Positions 6,739 through 14,461 of a stretch of DNA of 35,387 nt are shown one piece after another (positions within the stretch are counted from its first letter, which is position 1; each line of letters opens with the position of its first letter). The DNA lies in the NCBI GenBank assembly GCA_021789695.1, contig JAJYJH010000019.1:1-35387 (forward strand), read 5' to 3'. A program made the translations under genes and the position numbers. This stretch comes from a bacterium (GTDB taxonomy: Bacteria; Elusimicrobiota; Elusimicrobia; Elusimicrobiales; UBA9959). The notes under the pieces are model-generated. The model did not search any database. It saw nothing but the letters and a program-made list of their open reading frames with translations, and had not been told where the DNA came from.

Positions 6739-7433
6739 CCGGCGGCCCAATCGTCCATCAGCCGCCGCGACAGGCTGCCCTTGGGCGGGATTTGCGGCCC
6801 GCCGTCCGGCGGCTGCGACCATTCCGCGGCGGCCTTTAACCTTTCCCTGGTTATCCACTCGGCTCGGTCTATCTCGGAGCCGTCGGGACGTATCTCGCCG
6901 GACTCCCATTCGGCGGAGAAGCCCGCCATCAGAGAACAGGGGAAGGGCCAGGCCTGGCTGCCGCGGAAGACCGGCCGCGAGACGCGCAGGGCGGTCTCTT
7001 CCAGCACCTCGCGTCTGACGCAGTCCTCCAGCGATTCGCCGGGCTGAAGGAAGCCTGCCACCAGGCTCAGGCGCGGGGCCGGCCAGGCGGCGTTGTGGGC
7101 CAGCAGCAGTTCTGCGCCGGAGTTCCTGGTGACGGCTGCAAGTATAGCCACCGAGAAGGAAGGATAGGAAAACTTGGAGCGTCCCTCGCAGGACGGGGCG
7201 GGGCAGCGGCGCGCGTGCGGCGCTGCGGCGTCGGGCGCCGGCTCCATGGGGGCACCGCAGCGGCCGCAGAAGGCGTGCGTGGCCAGGAAGTGGTCCAGGC
7301 CCCGCGCCTGCGCCAGCGAGGCGAACTCCTCCGGAGGCAGCGAGGTCAGCAGCGACCTGAGTTGCACCCATTCCCCGTTGCGCAGCACCGAGTCGCCTTT
7401 GAAGCGCGGCCCGGTCCCGTTTATTCCCGTCAT
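6735..7433 (-). CDS. nudC: NudC-type NAD(H) pyrophosphatase / RNA deNADding enzyme
   Basis: 232 residues. Order: N-terminal domain; zinc ribbon (CGRC, then CPAPSC), about residues 68-98; Nudix box GFLQPGESLEDCVRREVLEE followed by TAL; and the NudC-specific SQPWPFP-like motif, here SQAWPFP. NudC hydrolyses NADH and removes NAD caps from RNA. Two small deviations are visible: Ala for the last Gly of the Nudix box, and Ala for Pro in SQPWPFP; the catalytic REVLEE core is intact. The ATG at 7433 is exactly 7 nt after a TACACT -10, so the message is probably leaderless. Confidence 0.88.
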   Translation of the reverse strand: MTGINGTGPRFKGDSVLRNGEWVQLRSLLTSLPPEEFASLAQARGLDHFLATHAFCGRCGAPMEPAPDAAAPHARRCPAPSCEGRSKFSYPSFSVAILAAVTRNSGAELLLAHNAAWPAPRLSLVAGFLQPGESLEDCVRREVLEETALRVSRPVFRGSQAWPFPCSLMAGFSAEWESGEIRPDGSEIDRAEWITRERLKAAAEWSQPPDGGPQIPPKGSLSRRLMDDWAAG

Positions 7434-7439
7434 GGAGAA

Positions 7440-7451
7440 AGTGTAGCAAAA
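7440..7451 (-). promoter_or_regulatory. TTTTGC-TACACT promoter, leaderless nudC
   Basis: Minus-strand TTTTG-C-TACACT with the hexamer at 7445-7440. The start codon A is 7 nt downstream of its last T. Confidence 0.7.
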
Positions 7452-7502
7452 CCCGCTTCCGGAACGGAACACAGGCACCGCCAGGGAGGCCCAGCGGCAA
7501 TG

Positions 7503-7513
7503 TTTTGTAGAAT
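7503..7513 (+). promoter_or_regulatory. TTTTGTAGAAT promoter, leadered flavoprotein gene
   Basis: Same 11-mer as at 6053, 17585 and 19941, but here followed by about 17 nt of leader containing AGGAGG before the ATG at 7537. Confidence 0.75.
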
Positions 7514-7536
7514 TTAGGAGCAGGACAGGAGGATAT

Positions 7537-8115
7537 ATGGCTAAGGTAGTCGCTTTCAACTGCAGCCCGCGCAAGGACGGGAATACGGCGATAATGCTCA
7601 GGGCGGCGCTGGGGGAGCTGGAGGCCGCCGGTCATCAGACCGAGCTGGTGCAACTGGCCGGCCGGCCGCTGCGGGGCTGCACCGCCTGCAAAGGCTGCTT
7701 CAGGAACAAAGACCGCAAGTGCACGCTGCCTGACGACGGGCTCAACGGCTACGTGCAGAAAATGTGCGAGGCGGACGGCATCGTCATAGGCAGCCCTACA
7801 TATTTTTCCGACATGACGGCCGAGGCCAAGGCGCTGATAGACCGGGCCGGGTACGTGGGTATGGCCAATGGCGGGCTGTACAGGCGCAAGGCCGGCGCGG
7901 CCGTGGCTGCGGCCCGGCGCGGCGGGGCAGTGCACGTCTTCGACAGCATAAATCATTTCTTCCTGATCAACCAGATGGTGGTGCCTGGCGCCAGTTACTG
8001 GAACTTCGGCCTGGGCCGGGAGATTGGAGAGGTGCGGGACGACGAGGAGGGGATGCGCACGATGAAGGTGCTGGGCGAGAATATGGCCTGGCTGGTTTCC
8101 AGGCTCCGTCCCTAA
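7537..8115 (+). CDS. Iron-sulfur flavoprotein-like FMN reductase
   Basis: 192 residues. The N-terminus has a flavodoxin-like FMN site (FNCSPRKDGNTAIML), with IGSPTYFSDMTAEAKALIDR further on. Between them GCTACKGCFRNKDRKC gives C-x2-C-x2-C-x7-C, the compact [4Fe-4S] motif of Isf-type flavoproteins. Such proteins pass electrons between ferredoxin-like donors and FMN, sometimes reducing O2 or peroxide. The start has an AGGAGG Shine-Dalgarno. Partners are not encoded nearby. A plain NADPH-dependent FMN reductase is the alternative, but the four Cys argue for a cluster. Confidence 0.85.
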   Translation: MAKVVAFNCSPRKDGNTAIMLRAALGELEAAGHQTELVQLAGRPLRGCTACKGCFRNKDRKCTLPDDGLNGYVQKMCEADGIVIGSPTYFSDMTAEAKALIDRAGYVGMANGGLYRRKAGAAVAAARRGGAVHVFDSINHFFLINQMVVPGASYWNFGLGREIGEVRDDEEGMRTMKVLGENMAWLVSRLRP

Positions 8116-8133
8116 CTCTCGTTCTTTGCCCGG

Positions 8134-8811
8134 CTATTTTTTTCGTGTCTGTGCGGGCCGCGGCAGGGAATCCAGGTATTTGGCCAGGTCTGGAAAACCG
8201 TTCTGTCTGGCGACGTCTGCGGCGTCAAGACCGTGGCTGTTGCGGTATGCCGGGTCGCAGTCCATGCTTATCAGCAACTCCACAGTATCCTTGTGGCCGC
8301 GCCAGGCCGCGAGGATGAGCGGCGAGTTCCCGTCCCCGTCGTACTCCAAGGGTGAGGCCCCGCCGTCCACCAGCGTGCGGACTATCTCGGTCCTGCCCTG
8401 CAGGGCCGCCCACATCAGCGGGGTCCAGCTCAGGTAGTCGCGAGCCTCGGTGTCGGCGCGGTGGTCCAACAGCATTTTTACCGTGGCCGGCTTGGACCAG
8501 CGCGCCGCCAGGTGCAGGGCCGTGCGTCCCTGCCTGTCGCGCGCATTGACGTCGGCGTGGTGCTGCAGCAGAATCTGCATGATGTCGGTGGCGTTCTTAG
8601 TGGTGGCCATCATCAGCGGCGTCAGGCCGCTCCTGGTCCTCTCGTCGGGAGAGAAGCCGCCGGCGATCAGTTCCTTGACCGTGGCTGCGGTGTCGTTATT
8701 TACGGCCTTCTGCAACTTTTCCATGGGGGTTTCCTGGAAAAGCTTGCAGCCGGACAGGAGGAAGGCCGCGCAAAGCGCGGCCAGGAGTTTCTTCTGGGAA
8801 CGTTCTCGCAT
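8134..8811 (-). CDS. Ankyrin-repeat lipoprotein
   Basis: 225 residues. A lipoprotein signal ends in LLSGC (Cys22). From about residue 30 onward come five ankyrin repeats of the form GxTPLMxAxxxxxxDIxxxLLxxxADVNARD, including GRTALHLAARW and SWTPLMWAALQG. It should be membrane-anchored and mediate protein contacts, perhaps in the periplasm. The TAGAAT promoter predicts a 19-nt leader, but no Shine-Dalgarno is seen before the ATG. It is convergent with the flavoprotein gene (18 nt between stops). Confidence 0.88.
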   Translation of the reverse strand: MRERSQKKLLAALCAAFLLSGCKLFQETPMEKLQKAVNNDTAATVKELIAGGFSPDERTRSGLTPLMMATTKNATDIMQILLQHHADVNARDRQGRTALHLAARWSKPATVKMLLDHRADTEARDYLSWTPLMWAALQGRTEIVRTLVDGGASPLEYDGDGNSPLILAAWRGHKDTVELLISMDCDPAYRNSHGLDAADVARQNGFPDLAKYLDSLPRPAQTRKK

Positions 8812-8836
8812 AAGGGCTTTGCCGTGCGACCGGGAT

Positions 8837-8848
8837 ATTCTAGCAAAC
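8837..8848 (-). promoter_or_regulatory. TTTGC-TAGAAT promoter of the ankyrin lipoprotein
   Basis: Minus-strand TTTG-C-TAGAAT with the hexamer at 8842-8837; predicted leader about 19 nt. Confidence 0.65.
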
Positions 8849-8882
8849 CTATCCGCGGCCGGGAGGCGCTTCCGGGCCGGCT

Positions 8883-9518
8883 CTAGCGTTTCATATGGGA
8901 CAGAAGACGGAAGCAGGCCCCTGCCGCGGCCTCTATGGTGTTGAGGGCGGGGGAGGGCATGGTCTTGTCCGCGCCCAGCGGCATCTTCCCTACGGCGCTG
9001 AAGGCGCCGACGCGTTCCCTGGCCTGCGCCATGACCTCTTCCGCCGGGCGCCCCGCCGCGAACTCCTTCTCAAGCCTGTCGAAGCCCATTCTGGCGTAGG
9101 CGCCGGAGACCAGCCTTTCTGTGGACGGTTCCCTGAACTCGCCGGGGCGTTTGCTCTCCTCGGCCGCTATGGAAAGCGGCGAAACGCGCGCCAGGCGCTG
9201 AAGCAGCAGCTCCCTGCTGCCGCTGAGTGCGGAACAGACCGAGTTGTAGTCCTGCCCTCCGGTAAGCTGGGCTAGCGACTCCTTGAGTTTGGCCGTGTCC
9301 GCCTCTGTCAGGCCGCCGACAGGCCTGGCCGAGAGCCAGCCTTGGAGTTCGCCAAGTTTCTCCAGTTTGAACTCTTCCAGAAGGGCGCCGATGCCCTGCA
9401 GTCTGACGATGAAGAACTCCTTCTGAGTGAACTGGCCGGCTGGTACTGGCCCGGTGAAATCCTTCAGGGCGGCGATGAGCCGCAGCTGGCAGTTGAGCTT
9501 TTCTTTCCTCTTGTCCAT
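8883..9518 (-). CDS. Uncharacterised soluble helical protein
   Basis: 211 residues, no signal peptide or membrane segment, mostly predicted helical with many Leu/Ala/Glu. It begins MDKRKEKLNCQLRLIAALKD and has no motif I recognise. The ATG at 9518 is preceded by GGGGG and a TAAAAT promoter about 60 nt upstream. It is transcribed away from the REC-CheC gene, from a shared intergenic region. No function assigned. Confidence 0.7.
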   Translation of the reverse strand: MDKRKEKLNCQLRLIAALKDFTGPVPAGQFTQKEFFIVRLQGIGALLEEFKLEKLGELQGWLSARPVGGLTEADTAKLKESLAQLTGGQDYNSVCSALSGSRELLLQRLARVSPLSIAAEESKRPGEFREPSTERLVSGAYARMGFDRLEKEFAAGRPAEEVMAQARERVGAFSAVGKMPLGADKTMPSPALNTIEAAAGACFRLLSHMKR

Positions 9519-9570
9519 GATACCCCCGGAGGCCGGCGGCGGTAAGTCCGGCCGCGCAGAACTGTCCCCT

Positions 9571-9580
9571 ATTTTACACT
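9571..9580 (-). promoter_or_regulatory. TG-TAAAAT promoter of the 211-residue orphan
   Basis: Minus-strand AGTGTAAAAT, hexamer at 9576-9571. The leader is about 46 nt. Confidence 0.55.
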
Positions 9581-9608
9581 TTTTCGGGGCGCTTGAGCGG
9601 GCTGCCGC

Positions 9609-9633
9609 CGCGGCGGCCGCGTTTTGCTAGAAT
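9609..9633 (+). promoter_or_regulatory. Hairpin + TTTTG-C-TAGAAT promoter
   Basis: CGCGG-CGG-CCGCG (9609-9621) abuts TTTTGC and the -10 TAGAAT (9628-9633). The predicted transcript starts near 9640, so the in-frame ATG at 9638 is excluded and the ATG at 9665 with GGGGAG is the start. Confidence 0.65.
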
Positions 9634-9664
9634 AACGATGGCGGTTGGCCGCCAGGGGAGAAAG

Positions 9665-10636
9665 ATGAAGGTACTGGTAGTAGACGACAGCCCGGATATA
9701 AGGGCGCTGATAAGGGTCATACTGGAGAGCAAAGGCCACACAGTGGCCGCCGAGGCTGGTGACGGGGAGTCCGGGCTCAGGGCCTTTTCCGAACTGCGCC
9801 CGGACGTGGTGCTGCTGGATATCATCATGCCTGGCAAGTCGGGCCTGGAAGTGCTGGAGGAGATCCGGAGACTGGACCCCGGAGCCAGGGTCTTCATAGT
9901 GACGGCCGTGGAACAGGACGATATAAACCGGAGGTTGCTGCTGCTCGGGGCCTCAGGCATAATCTACAAGCCCTTCAAAGCGGACGACTTCGAGAAGGCC
10001 TTCGCTTCCGCCAGGCCGCCGGAGAGCAGGGTGGTCCCGCCGCCGCAGGACGAGACCCTGATCAGGCTGGCCGCCGGAGGGCTTAGCCTCTGTATGCTTA
10101 GGACCTCGGAGGTCTCCACCTGGGCCTGGGAGCTGGTCGATCTGGAAGTGCTGCGCGGCAGGTTTTCCGACGTACCAAGGCTGCTGGATTTCGGCCGCTC
10201 CGCGGCTTCCGTTCAGGTCAACATAAGGGACGGTTTCAGGCTGGCGGCCGCGCTGCTGTTCCGCTCGGAGGACATAGGCTTCATCTCCAGCTGCTGGGCT
10301 AAGGGCCCGCTATACGACACCGCCGCGGTGGCCGACCTGGAGGAAGGGCTGCTCATAGAGATAGGCAACATCGTCCTGAACGCGCTGGCCAACCCGCTGG
10401 TGAACGCCGCGCGCAAGATCGCCATCCCCTCGGTGCCCATGATGGTGAAGGGAGGTCCGGGGGCCGTGATGACCGGGCTCGGCACATGCGCTGCCGCCGC
10501 TGAAGACCTGCGCATAGTACGGGCCTCGCTGGCAGTGAGACGGGAGGGGCGGGCGGCCAGGGCCGGCGTCCTGGGCCTGATGCCGGAGAACCAGGCGGAT
10601 GAGCTGGAACGCGCTGCCCGCGGTGGAGCCTCCTGA
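9665..10636 (+). CDS. Response regulator fused to a CheC/CheX-like phosphatase domain
   Basis: 323 residues. Residues 1-115 are a full receiver: acidic D7/D8, phosphoacceptor D52 (LLDIIMPGKSG), T81, and K103 in IYKPFKADD. After a linker, residues about 135-310 form a CheC-like domain. The signature ExxN-x22-P is exact: E233, N236 and P259 (EIGNIVLNALANPL, then IPSVP). CheC and CheX use these residues to dephosphorylate CheY-P. A fused copy could dephosphorylate its own receiver or a partner. No other chemotaxis genes are present. The start is set by GGGGAG and the promoter position. Confidence 0.87.
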   Translation: MKVLVVDDSPDIRALIRVILESKGHTVAAEAGDGESGLRAFSELRPDVVLLDIIMPGKSGLEVLEEIRRLDPGARVFIVTAVEQDDINRRLLLLGASGIIYKPFKADDFEKAFASARPPESRVVPPPQDETLIRLAAGGLSLCMLRTSEVSTWAWELVDLEVLRGRFSDVPRLLDFGRSAASVQVNIRDGFRLAAALLFRSEDIGFISSCWAKGPLYDTAAVADLEEGLLIEIGNIVLNALANPLVNAARKIAIPSVPMMVKGGPGAVMTGLGTCAAAAEDLRIVRASLAVRREGRAARAGVLGLMPENQADELERAARGGAS

Positions 10637-10666
10637 GCGGAGTCCCGCGGCCACTGAGCCTGCCCG

Positions 10667-12049
10667 CTACTGCTGCAGGGCGGGCTCCCGCGCCGGGAGG
10701 GAATCCAGTTCCAGCAGGCGCGTTGTCGCGGCGCCCCTGCGGAAAAGCCAGGAGAGCCATGCCCCCTTGGCCAGGGTGGAGAGGCTGATGGCCCACCAGA
10801 TCCCGGGGGCGCCCAGGCCCAGGGTCACCGCCAGCATCCAGGCCAGAGGCCAGCGCGCCAAGGTGAGCGGCACCGAGATTATCATGTAGTCGCGCGTGTG
10901 TCCCAGGCCGTTGAAGGCTCCCTGGAAGAGGAGCTCCCAGCCCAGGAAGATTTCGAAATAGCCTATAACGCGCAGGTAGCGGACGGCGCTAGCCACCACC
11001 TCCGGGTCCGGGGCCAGTGGTCTTATCAGCAGGCCCGGGATCAGGATAAAGGACAGGGCGACCGGGAGCAGCAGCGCCGTGATGAGCAGACGGCCGCGGG
11101 CGGCTATCCGCCTGACACGCCGCCTGTCGCCGCGCCCGTAGGATTGCCCTATCAGCGCGGCCATCGCGGTGGAGAAGCCCATGCCGAGGTAATACGGGAC
11201 ACCCTCCAGCCTGAAGCAGACGCTGAGTCCCGCCAACTGGGCCTCTCCGAAACGCGTGATAATGACGGTAAGCGCCGGGTAGACCAGCGACCAAACCATG
11301 TTGACCGAGGCGGCAGGCAGGCCGATGCGCAGTATGCGCCGCGCGTGCGTGAAGGCTGGCAGGTGGAAGATTTCCGGGAACGGCGGCAGGAAGCCGCGCC
11401 GGCGCAGGAAGATCGCCTGCAGCGTCAGGGCGCAGACCGTGGCGAAGACGGAGGCCGCGGCCGCGCCGGTCACGCCGAAGGGCCGGCCGGTGCCGTAGCC
11501 CAGTATCAGCACCGGGTCCAGCAGCATGTTGACGGCCACCGAGGAGGACATTATCAGCACGTTGGTGCGCGTGTCGCCGTAGGCGTTGAAGACGCTGCCG
11601 GCCAGGTTGCAGAGGTAGTAGAGGGGCAGGGCGCAGACGTAGACCGTAAGGTACTGCCGCGCGAACACGGCCGTGCCGGGGTGAAGACCCATCAGTCGGA
11701 AGACGGCGCCCATGGAGGGGAGCAGCGCCGACATGATGAGCAGGCTGGCGCCCAGGCTCAGCCAGGCCGCCTGTACCGCCGCGCGCAGCGCCTCTTCCTT
11801 TTTCCCGGCGCCGAAGAACTGCGCTATAAGGCTGTTTGCTCCGACGGTGGTCGCGTTCATCGCGGCGTAGACGGCCCAGGTCAGGAAGGCCGCCGAGGCC
11901 ACGCCGGCTATGACCGGGGTCCCCAGCTTGCCCACCCAGAAGATGTTTATGACGTCGAAGAGGATGAAACCGACGAACCCCAGGAAGGCCGGCACGGCTA
12001 TCCTGAAGATCTCCCGGTCCAGCGCGCTGCGCCGCCAGAACCTGTTCAT
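10667..12049 (-). CDS. MATE-family multidrug/cation antiporter
   Basis: 460 residues with about 12 hydrophobic segments in two halves, as in MATE transporters. Typical pieces are RIAVPAFLGFVGFILFDVIN, VASAAFLTWAVYAAMNATTV, AQFFGAGKKEEA and, in the second half, GLPAASVNMVWSLVYPALTV and ALIGQSYGRGDRRRV. MATE proteins export drugs or metabolites using Na+ or H+ gradients at the inner membrane. Substrate unknown. The ATG at 12049 is exactly 7 nt after TAAACT, predicting a leaderless message. It is divergent from the SDR gene, whose promoter overlaps the same 70 bp. Confidence 0.93.
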   Translation of the reverse strand: MNRFWRRSALDREIFRIAVPAFLGFVGFILFDVINIFWVGKLGTPVIAGVASAAFLTWAVYAAMNATTVGANSLIAQFFGAGKKEEALRAAVQAAWLSLGASLLIMSALLPSMGAVFRLMGLHPGTAVFARQYLTVYVCALPLYYLCNLAGSVFNAYGDTRTNVLIMSSSVAVNMLLDPVLILGYGTGRPFGVTGAAAASVFATVCALTLQAIFLRRRGFLPPFPEIFHLPAFTHARRILRIGLPAASVNMVWSLVYPALTVIITRFGEAQLAGLSVCFRLEGVPYYLGMGFSTAMAALIGQSYGRGDRRRVRRIAARGRLLITALLLPVALSFILIPGLLIRPLAPDPEVVASAVRYLRVIGYFEIFLGWELLFQGAFNGLGHTRDYMIISVPLTLARWPLAWMLAVTLGLGAPGIWWAISLSTLAKGAWLSWLFRRGAATTRLLELDSLPAREPALQQ

Positions 12050-12055
12050 GATACA

Positions 12056-12061
12056 AGTTTA
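12056..12061 (-). promoter_or_regulatory. -10 of the leaderless MATE gene
   Basis: Minus-strand TAAACT (12061-12056), last T 7 nt before the ATG. It lacks the TTTTG extension. Confidence 0.55.
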
Positions 12062-12073
12062 CCTTATTGCGGG

Positions 12074-12084
12074 TTTGATAGAAT
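12074..12084 (+). promoter_or_regulatory. TTTG-A-TAGAAT promoter of the SDR gene
   Basis: Hexamer TAGAAT at 12079-12084, only 18 bp from the divergent MATE -10. The two polymerases would probably compete. Predicted leader 26 nt. Confidence 0.65.
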
Positions 12085-12116
12085 ACGTGGGAAGGCGGCC
12101 CCGCGGCCGCTGAGAT

Positions 12117-13175
12117 ATGGACGTCAGAAATACTTCCGGTTTGCGTGTGTTGCTGCTGGGTGGCTCGGGCCTGCTGAGTGGGGCCGCGCGCGAGGCCTTC
12201 CTGGCCGCCGGCCACTACGTGACAGTGGTAACGCGAGGCGCGCGGCCGCTGCCGGGACATCCGCGGCAACTCCGGCTTACGGCCGACCGGAACGACGCCG
12301 CCTCCCTGGCCGCCGCGCTGAAGGGGAAGAGCTTCGATTTCACGGCCGATTTCCTGGCCTACGACGCGTACGGCGTGGAGAGGCTGCTCTCGACTCCCGG
12401 TTTCTCCCCTGGGCGGCTGGTGATGATCTCCAGCGGTCAGGTTTACCTGGTTGGCCGGGGACCGGTACCGCCTTTCAGGGAAGAGGCCGCCGGGGCGCCG
12501 GCCATGCCCGAGCCGGAGGCGGGCACGCGCGCCTGGCATAACTGGGTCTACGGCATGGGCAAGCGCTCGGCCGAAGCCGCGCTGCGGGAACAGGCTGCCG
12601 CGCGCGGGCTCAGGGCGCTGGCGCTGCGCCTGCCGGTGGTGCAGGGCGAACTGGACGGCCTGAATTCGGGGCGGCTCTGGGGCTGGCTGCAGCGCATGGT
12701 CGACGGCGGCCCGGTGCTGCTGCCCGACGGTGGCGAGCAGCCGGTGCGCTTCGTCTATTCCGGCGACGCCGCCCTGGCGCTGCTGCGGCTGGCCTGCGGG
12801 CCGGCCTGGCCGGACCTGCCCGCGCTCAACCTGGCCCAGCCCGAAGAGACGACGCTCCGTGAGTTCCTGGCGTTGGCGGCCAACTGCGCCGGGCTGTTCC
12901 CCCGTTTCGTGCCGGCGCGGGCCGAGGCGCTGCGGGCGGCCGGCCTAGCCGGTACATGCGCCCCCTACTGGGGCCGCTGGTGCTCGCGGCCAGACCCGGC
13001 ACTGGCCTTCGCACTGGGCTTCTCCGCTCGCGGCCCTGAAGAATATCTGCCGGCAGTGGTGCGCGCGCACCTGGAGAACCCGCCGCCGGCGCCGCACGAA
13101 GGCTACGCCGGCCGCGCCCGCGAGCTGGAACTGGCCGCCTCGCTGGAGGGGCGCGCGAAGCGTAACGCGGCTTGA
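12117..13175 (+). CDS. Extended SDR / NAD-dependent epimerase-like protein
   Basis: 352 residues. A Rossmann dinucleotide site (VLLLGGSGLLSGAAREAF) starts at about residue 11. The catalytic Ser is in MISSGQVYLVG, and the YxxxK pair appears as YGMGK at about residue 143. RFVYSGDAALALLRL and an LNLAQPEETTLREF segment follow the usual layout of extended SDRs of the epimerase/dehydratase type. The substrate is not predictable. The start at 12117 has no clear Shine-Dalgarno. A terminator-like hairpin overlaps its 3' end. Confidence 0.82.
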   Translation: MDVRNTSGLRVLLLGGSGLLSGAAREAFLAAGHYVTVVTRGARPLPGHPRQLRLTADRNDAASLAAALKGKSFDFTADFLAYDAYGVERLLSTPGFSPGRLVMISSGQVYLVGRGPVPPFREEAAGAPAMPEPEAGTRAWHNWVYGMGKRSAEAALREQAAARGLRALALRLPVVQGELDGLNSGRLWGWLQRMVDGGPVLLPDGGEQPVRFVYSGDAALALLRLACGPAWPDLPALNLAQPEETTLREFLALAANCAGLFPRFVPARAEALRAAGLAGTCAPYWGRWCSRPDPALAFALGFSARGPEEYLPAVVRAHLENPPPAPHEGYAGRARELELAASLEGRAKRNAA

Positions 13176-13198
13176 ACGGCGTTTTTGTTTTGTACAAT
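13164..13198 (+). promoter_or_regulatory. Terminator hairpin leading into a TTTTG-TACAAT promoter
   Basis: AACGC/GCGTT (13164-13168 / 13179-13183) followed by TTTGTTTTG and then TACAAT (13193-13198). It should end the SDR transcript and start the nitroreductase operon. Confidence 0.6.
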
Positions 13199-13221
13199 AC
13201 GGGGGAGGGAGGGCAATACAA

Positions 13222-14133
13222 ATGAACCAGACTTTGAAACTTCTTACCGAACGCGGCAGTTGCAGGGCGTTCAAGGACCAAAAGGTGCCGCGCGATGTGA
13301 CGCGCCGGCTGATAGAGGCCGGGATACACGCGCCGACAGGCGGCAACCTGCAGCCTTATTCCGTCATAAGGATAGAGAAGCCGGGCGCCGTCAGGGAGCT
13401 GGCCGGGCTATGCGGCCAGAAGTTCATGGAAAAGGCGCCGTTGCATTTCGTCTACTGCGTTGACCTGCACAGGCTCAAGCGCTGGGCGGCGCTGCAGCAT
13501 GCCCCGTATTCGGCGGACCGCGCGCTGAGGCCTTTTTGGCTGGCCTTCCAGGATACCGTGATCTGCGCGCACAGCATGTGCGTGGCGGCGGAGTCGCTGG
13601 GGTTGGGCTCCGTCTACATCGGCCCGGCGTTCGACCAGATGGCCGCCATACGCCGCATGTGCCGCCTGCCGAAAGGCGTGGTGCCGGTGGTCTCGCTGGC
13701 CGTCGGCTACCCGGCCGCCAGACCGCCTGTGCGCCCGCGCCTCGCGCCGGAGGCGGTGGTTCACGACGAGGTTTACCGCGAACTGCCGGACAAGGAGCTG
13801 CTGGCCGCCTACGCCGAAAAATACAAGGGGATCTCGGAAAAGATCTCGGCCGAAAGGCTCGCCGCTTTCGAAAGGACCTGCGCGGGCGCGCAGGGCAGGG
13901 CTTTCGCGCGTAAATGCGCCAAGGCGGCCAGGGCCGCGGGCTATTTCAACGTGGCTCAGTTGAGGTTCGGCCTGGACTACAAGGCCGACCTAATGCTCAG
14001 GATGACGCCGAAGCACCTCGGTATGCTGAAGGCGGCCGGCCTCGGCTGGCCTTGCGCGCGGCCAGGGAAGCTGTCCCGCGCCGAAGTCAGGCACGAAGAG
14101 GCGCTCAGGCCTCCCGTCTCGCGTCTTTCCTGA
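13222..14133 (+). CDS. Nitroreductase-family flavoprotein with C-terminal extension
   Basis: 303 residues. The first about 195 are a nitroreductase fold: RGSCRAFKDQKVPRDVTRRL (FMN-phosphate SxRxF motif), APTGGNLQPYSVI, DTVICAHSMCVAAESLGLGS and VSLAVGYPAARPPVRPRL. These FMN enzymes use NAD(P)H to reduce nitro groups, enones or quinones. Residues about 200-303 are a basic extension with three Cys (TCAGAQGRAFARKC, then GWPC) that I do not recognise. The Shine-Dalgarno is AGGGAGGG. It heads an operon with a small membrane protein and a lipoprotein. Confidence 0.85.
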   Translation: MNQTLKLLTERGSCRAFKDQKVPRDVTRRLIEAGIHAPTGGNLQPYSVIRIEKPGAVRELAGLCGQKFMEKAPLHFVYCVDLHRLKRWAALQHAPYSADRALRPFWLAFQDTVICAHSMCVAAESLGLGSVYIGPAFDQMAAIRRMCRLPKGVVPVVSLAVGYPAARPPVRPRLAPEAVVHDEVYRELPDKELLAAYAEKYKGISEKISAERLAAFERTCAGAQGRAFARKCAKAARAAGYFNVAQLRFGLDYKADLMLRMTPKHLGMLKAAGLGWPCARPGKLSRAEVRHEEALRPPVSRLS

Positions 14134-14141
14134 GGGAGGAT

Positions 14142-14447
14142 ATGGCCCCGGACCGCCAGCTTTACGAGGAGATGCTACGGCGCGGTTCGCGGGGGCGCCT
14201 GTTCTGGCTGCTGGGGCACTGGCTCAAACTGGCGGGTCTTTTCGGGATAGTGCTGGCGCTGGTGGCCTGGCCGGCGGTGTTCTTCGTGAAGCTGCCGGGA
14301 GGTGGAAGAGCCGCCGGGTTTGCCCTGCTGCTGCTGGCAGGGCTTTACGGCCTGGGGTTCTACCTAAAGCGGCTGTCGTACAGGATAGCCTGGAGCGAAG
14401 GGATAGACGTCGCCAAATTCCTGGGGCAGGACGGAGGCGGCCGCTAA
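14142..14447 (+). CDS. Two-TM membrane protein
   Basis: 101 residues from the ATG at 14142, with GGGAGGA just upstream. It lies 8 nt after the nitroreductase stop. Two hydrophobic segments (about 21-47 and 58-76) flank a short KLPGGGRA turn. No family recognised. Co-transcribed with its neighbours. Confidence 0.75.
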   Translation: MAPDRQLYEEMLRRGSRGRLFWLLGHWLKLAGLFGIVLALVAWPAVFFVKLPGGGRAAGFALLLLAGLYGLGFYLKRLSYRIAWSEGIDVAKFLGQDGGGR

Positions 14448-14461
14448 GACTGGGAGGAAAC

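Noticed and set aside
6316-7956. Minus-strand open frame of 546 codons across the DTW, nudC and flavoprotein genes
   Set aside because: It spans three recognisable genes on both strands, has no family motif and no ribosome site.
10898-12541. Plus-strand open frame of 547 codons across the MATE gene
   Set aside because: It is the mirror of the MATE coding frame in GC-rich DNA; composition is low-complexity Gln/Gly/Arg and the minus strand encodes a clear transporter.
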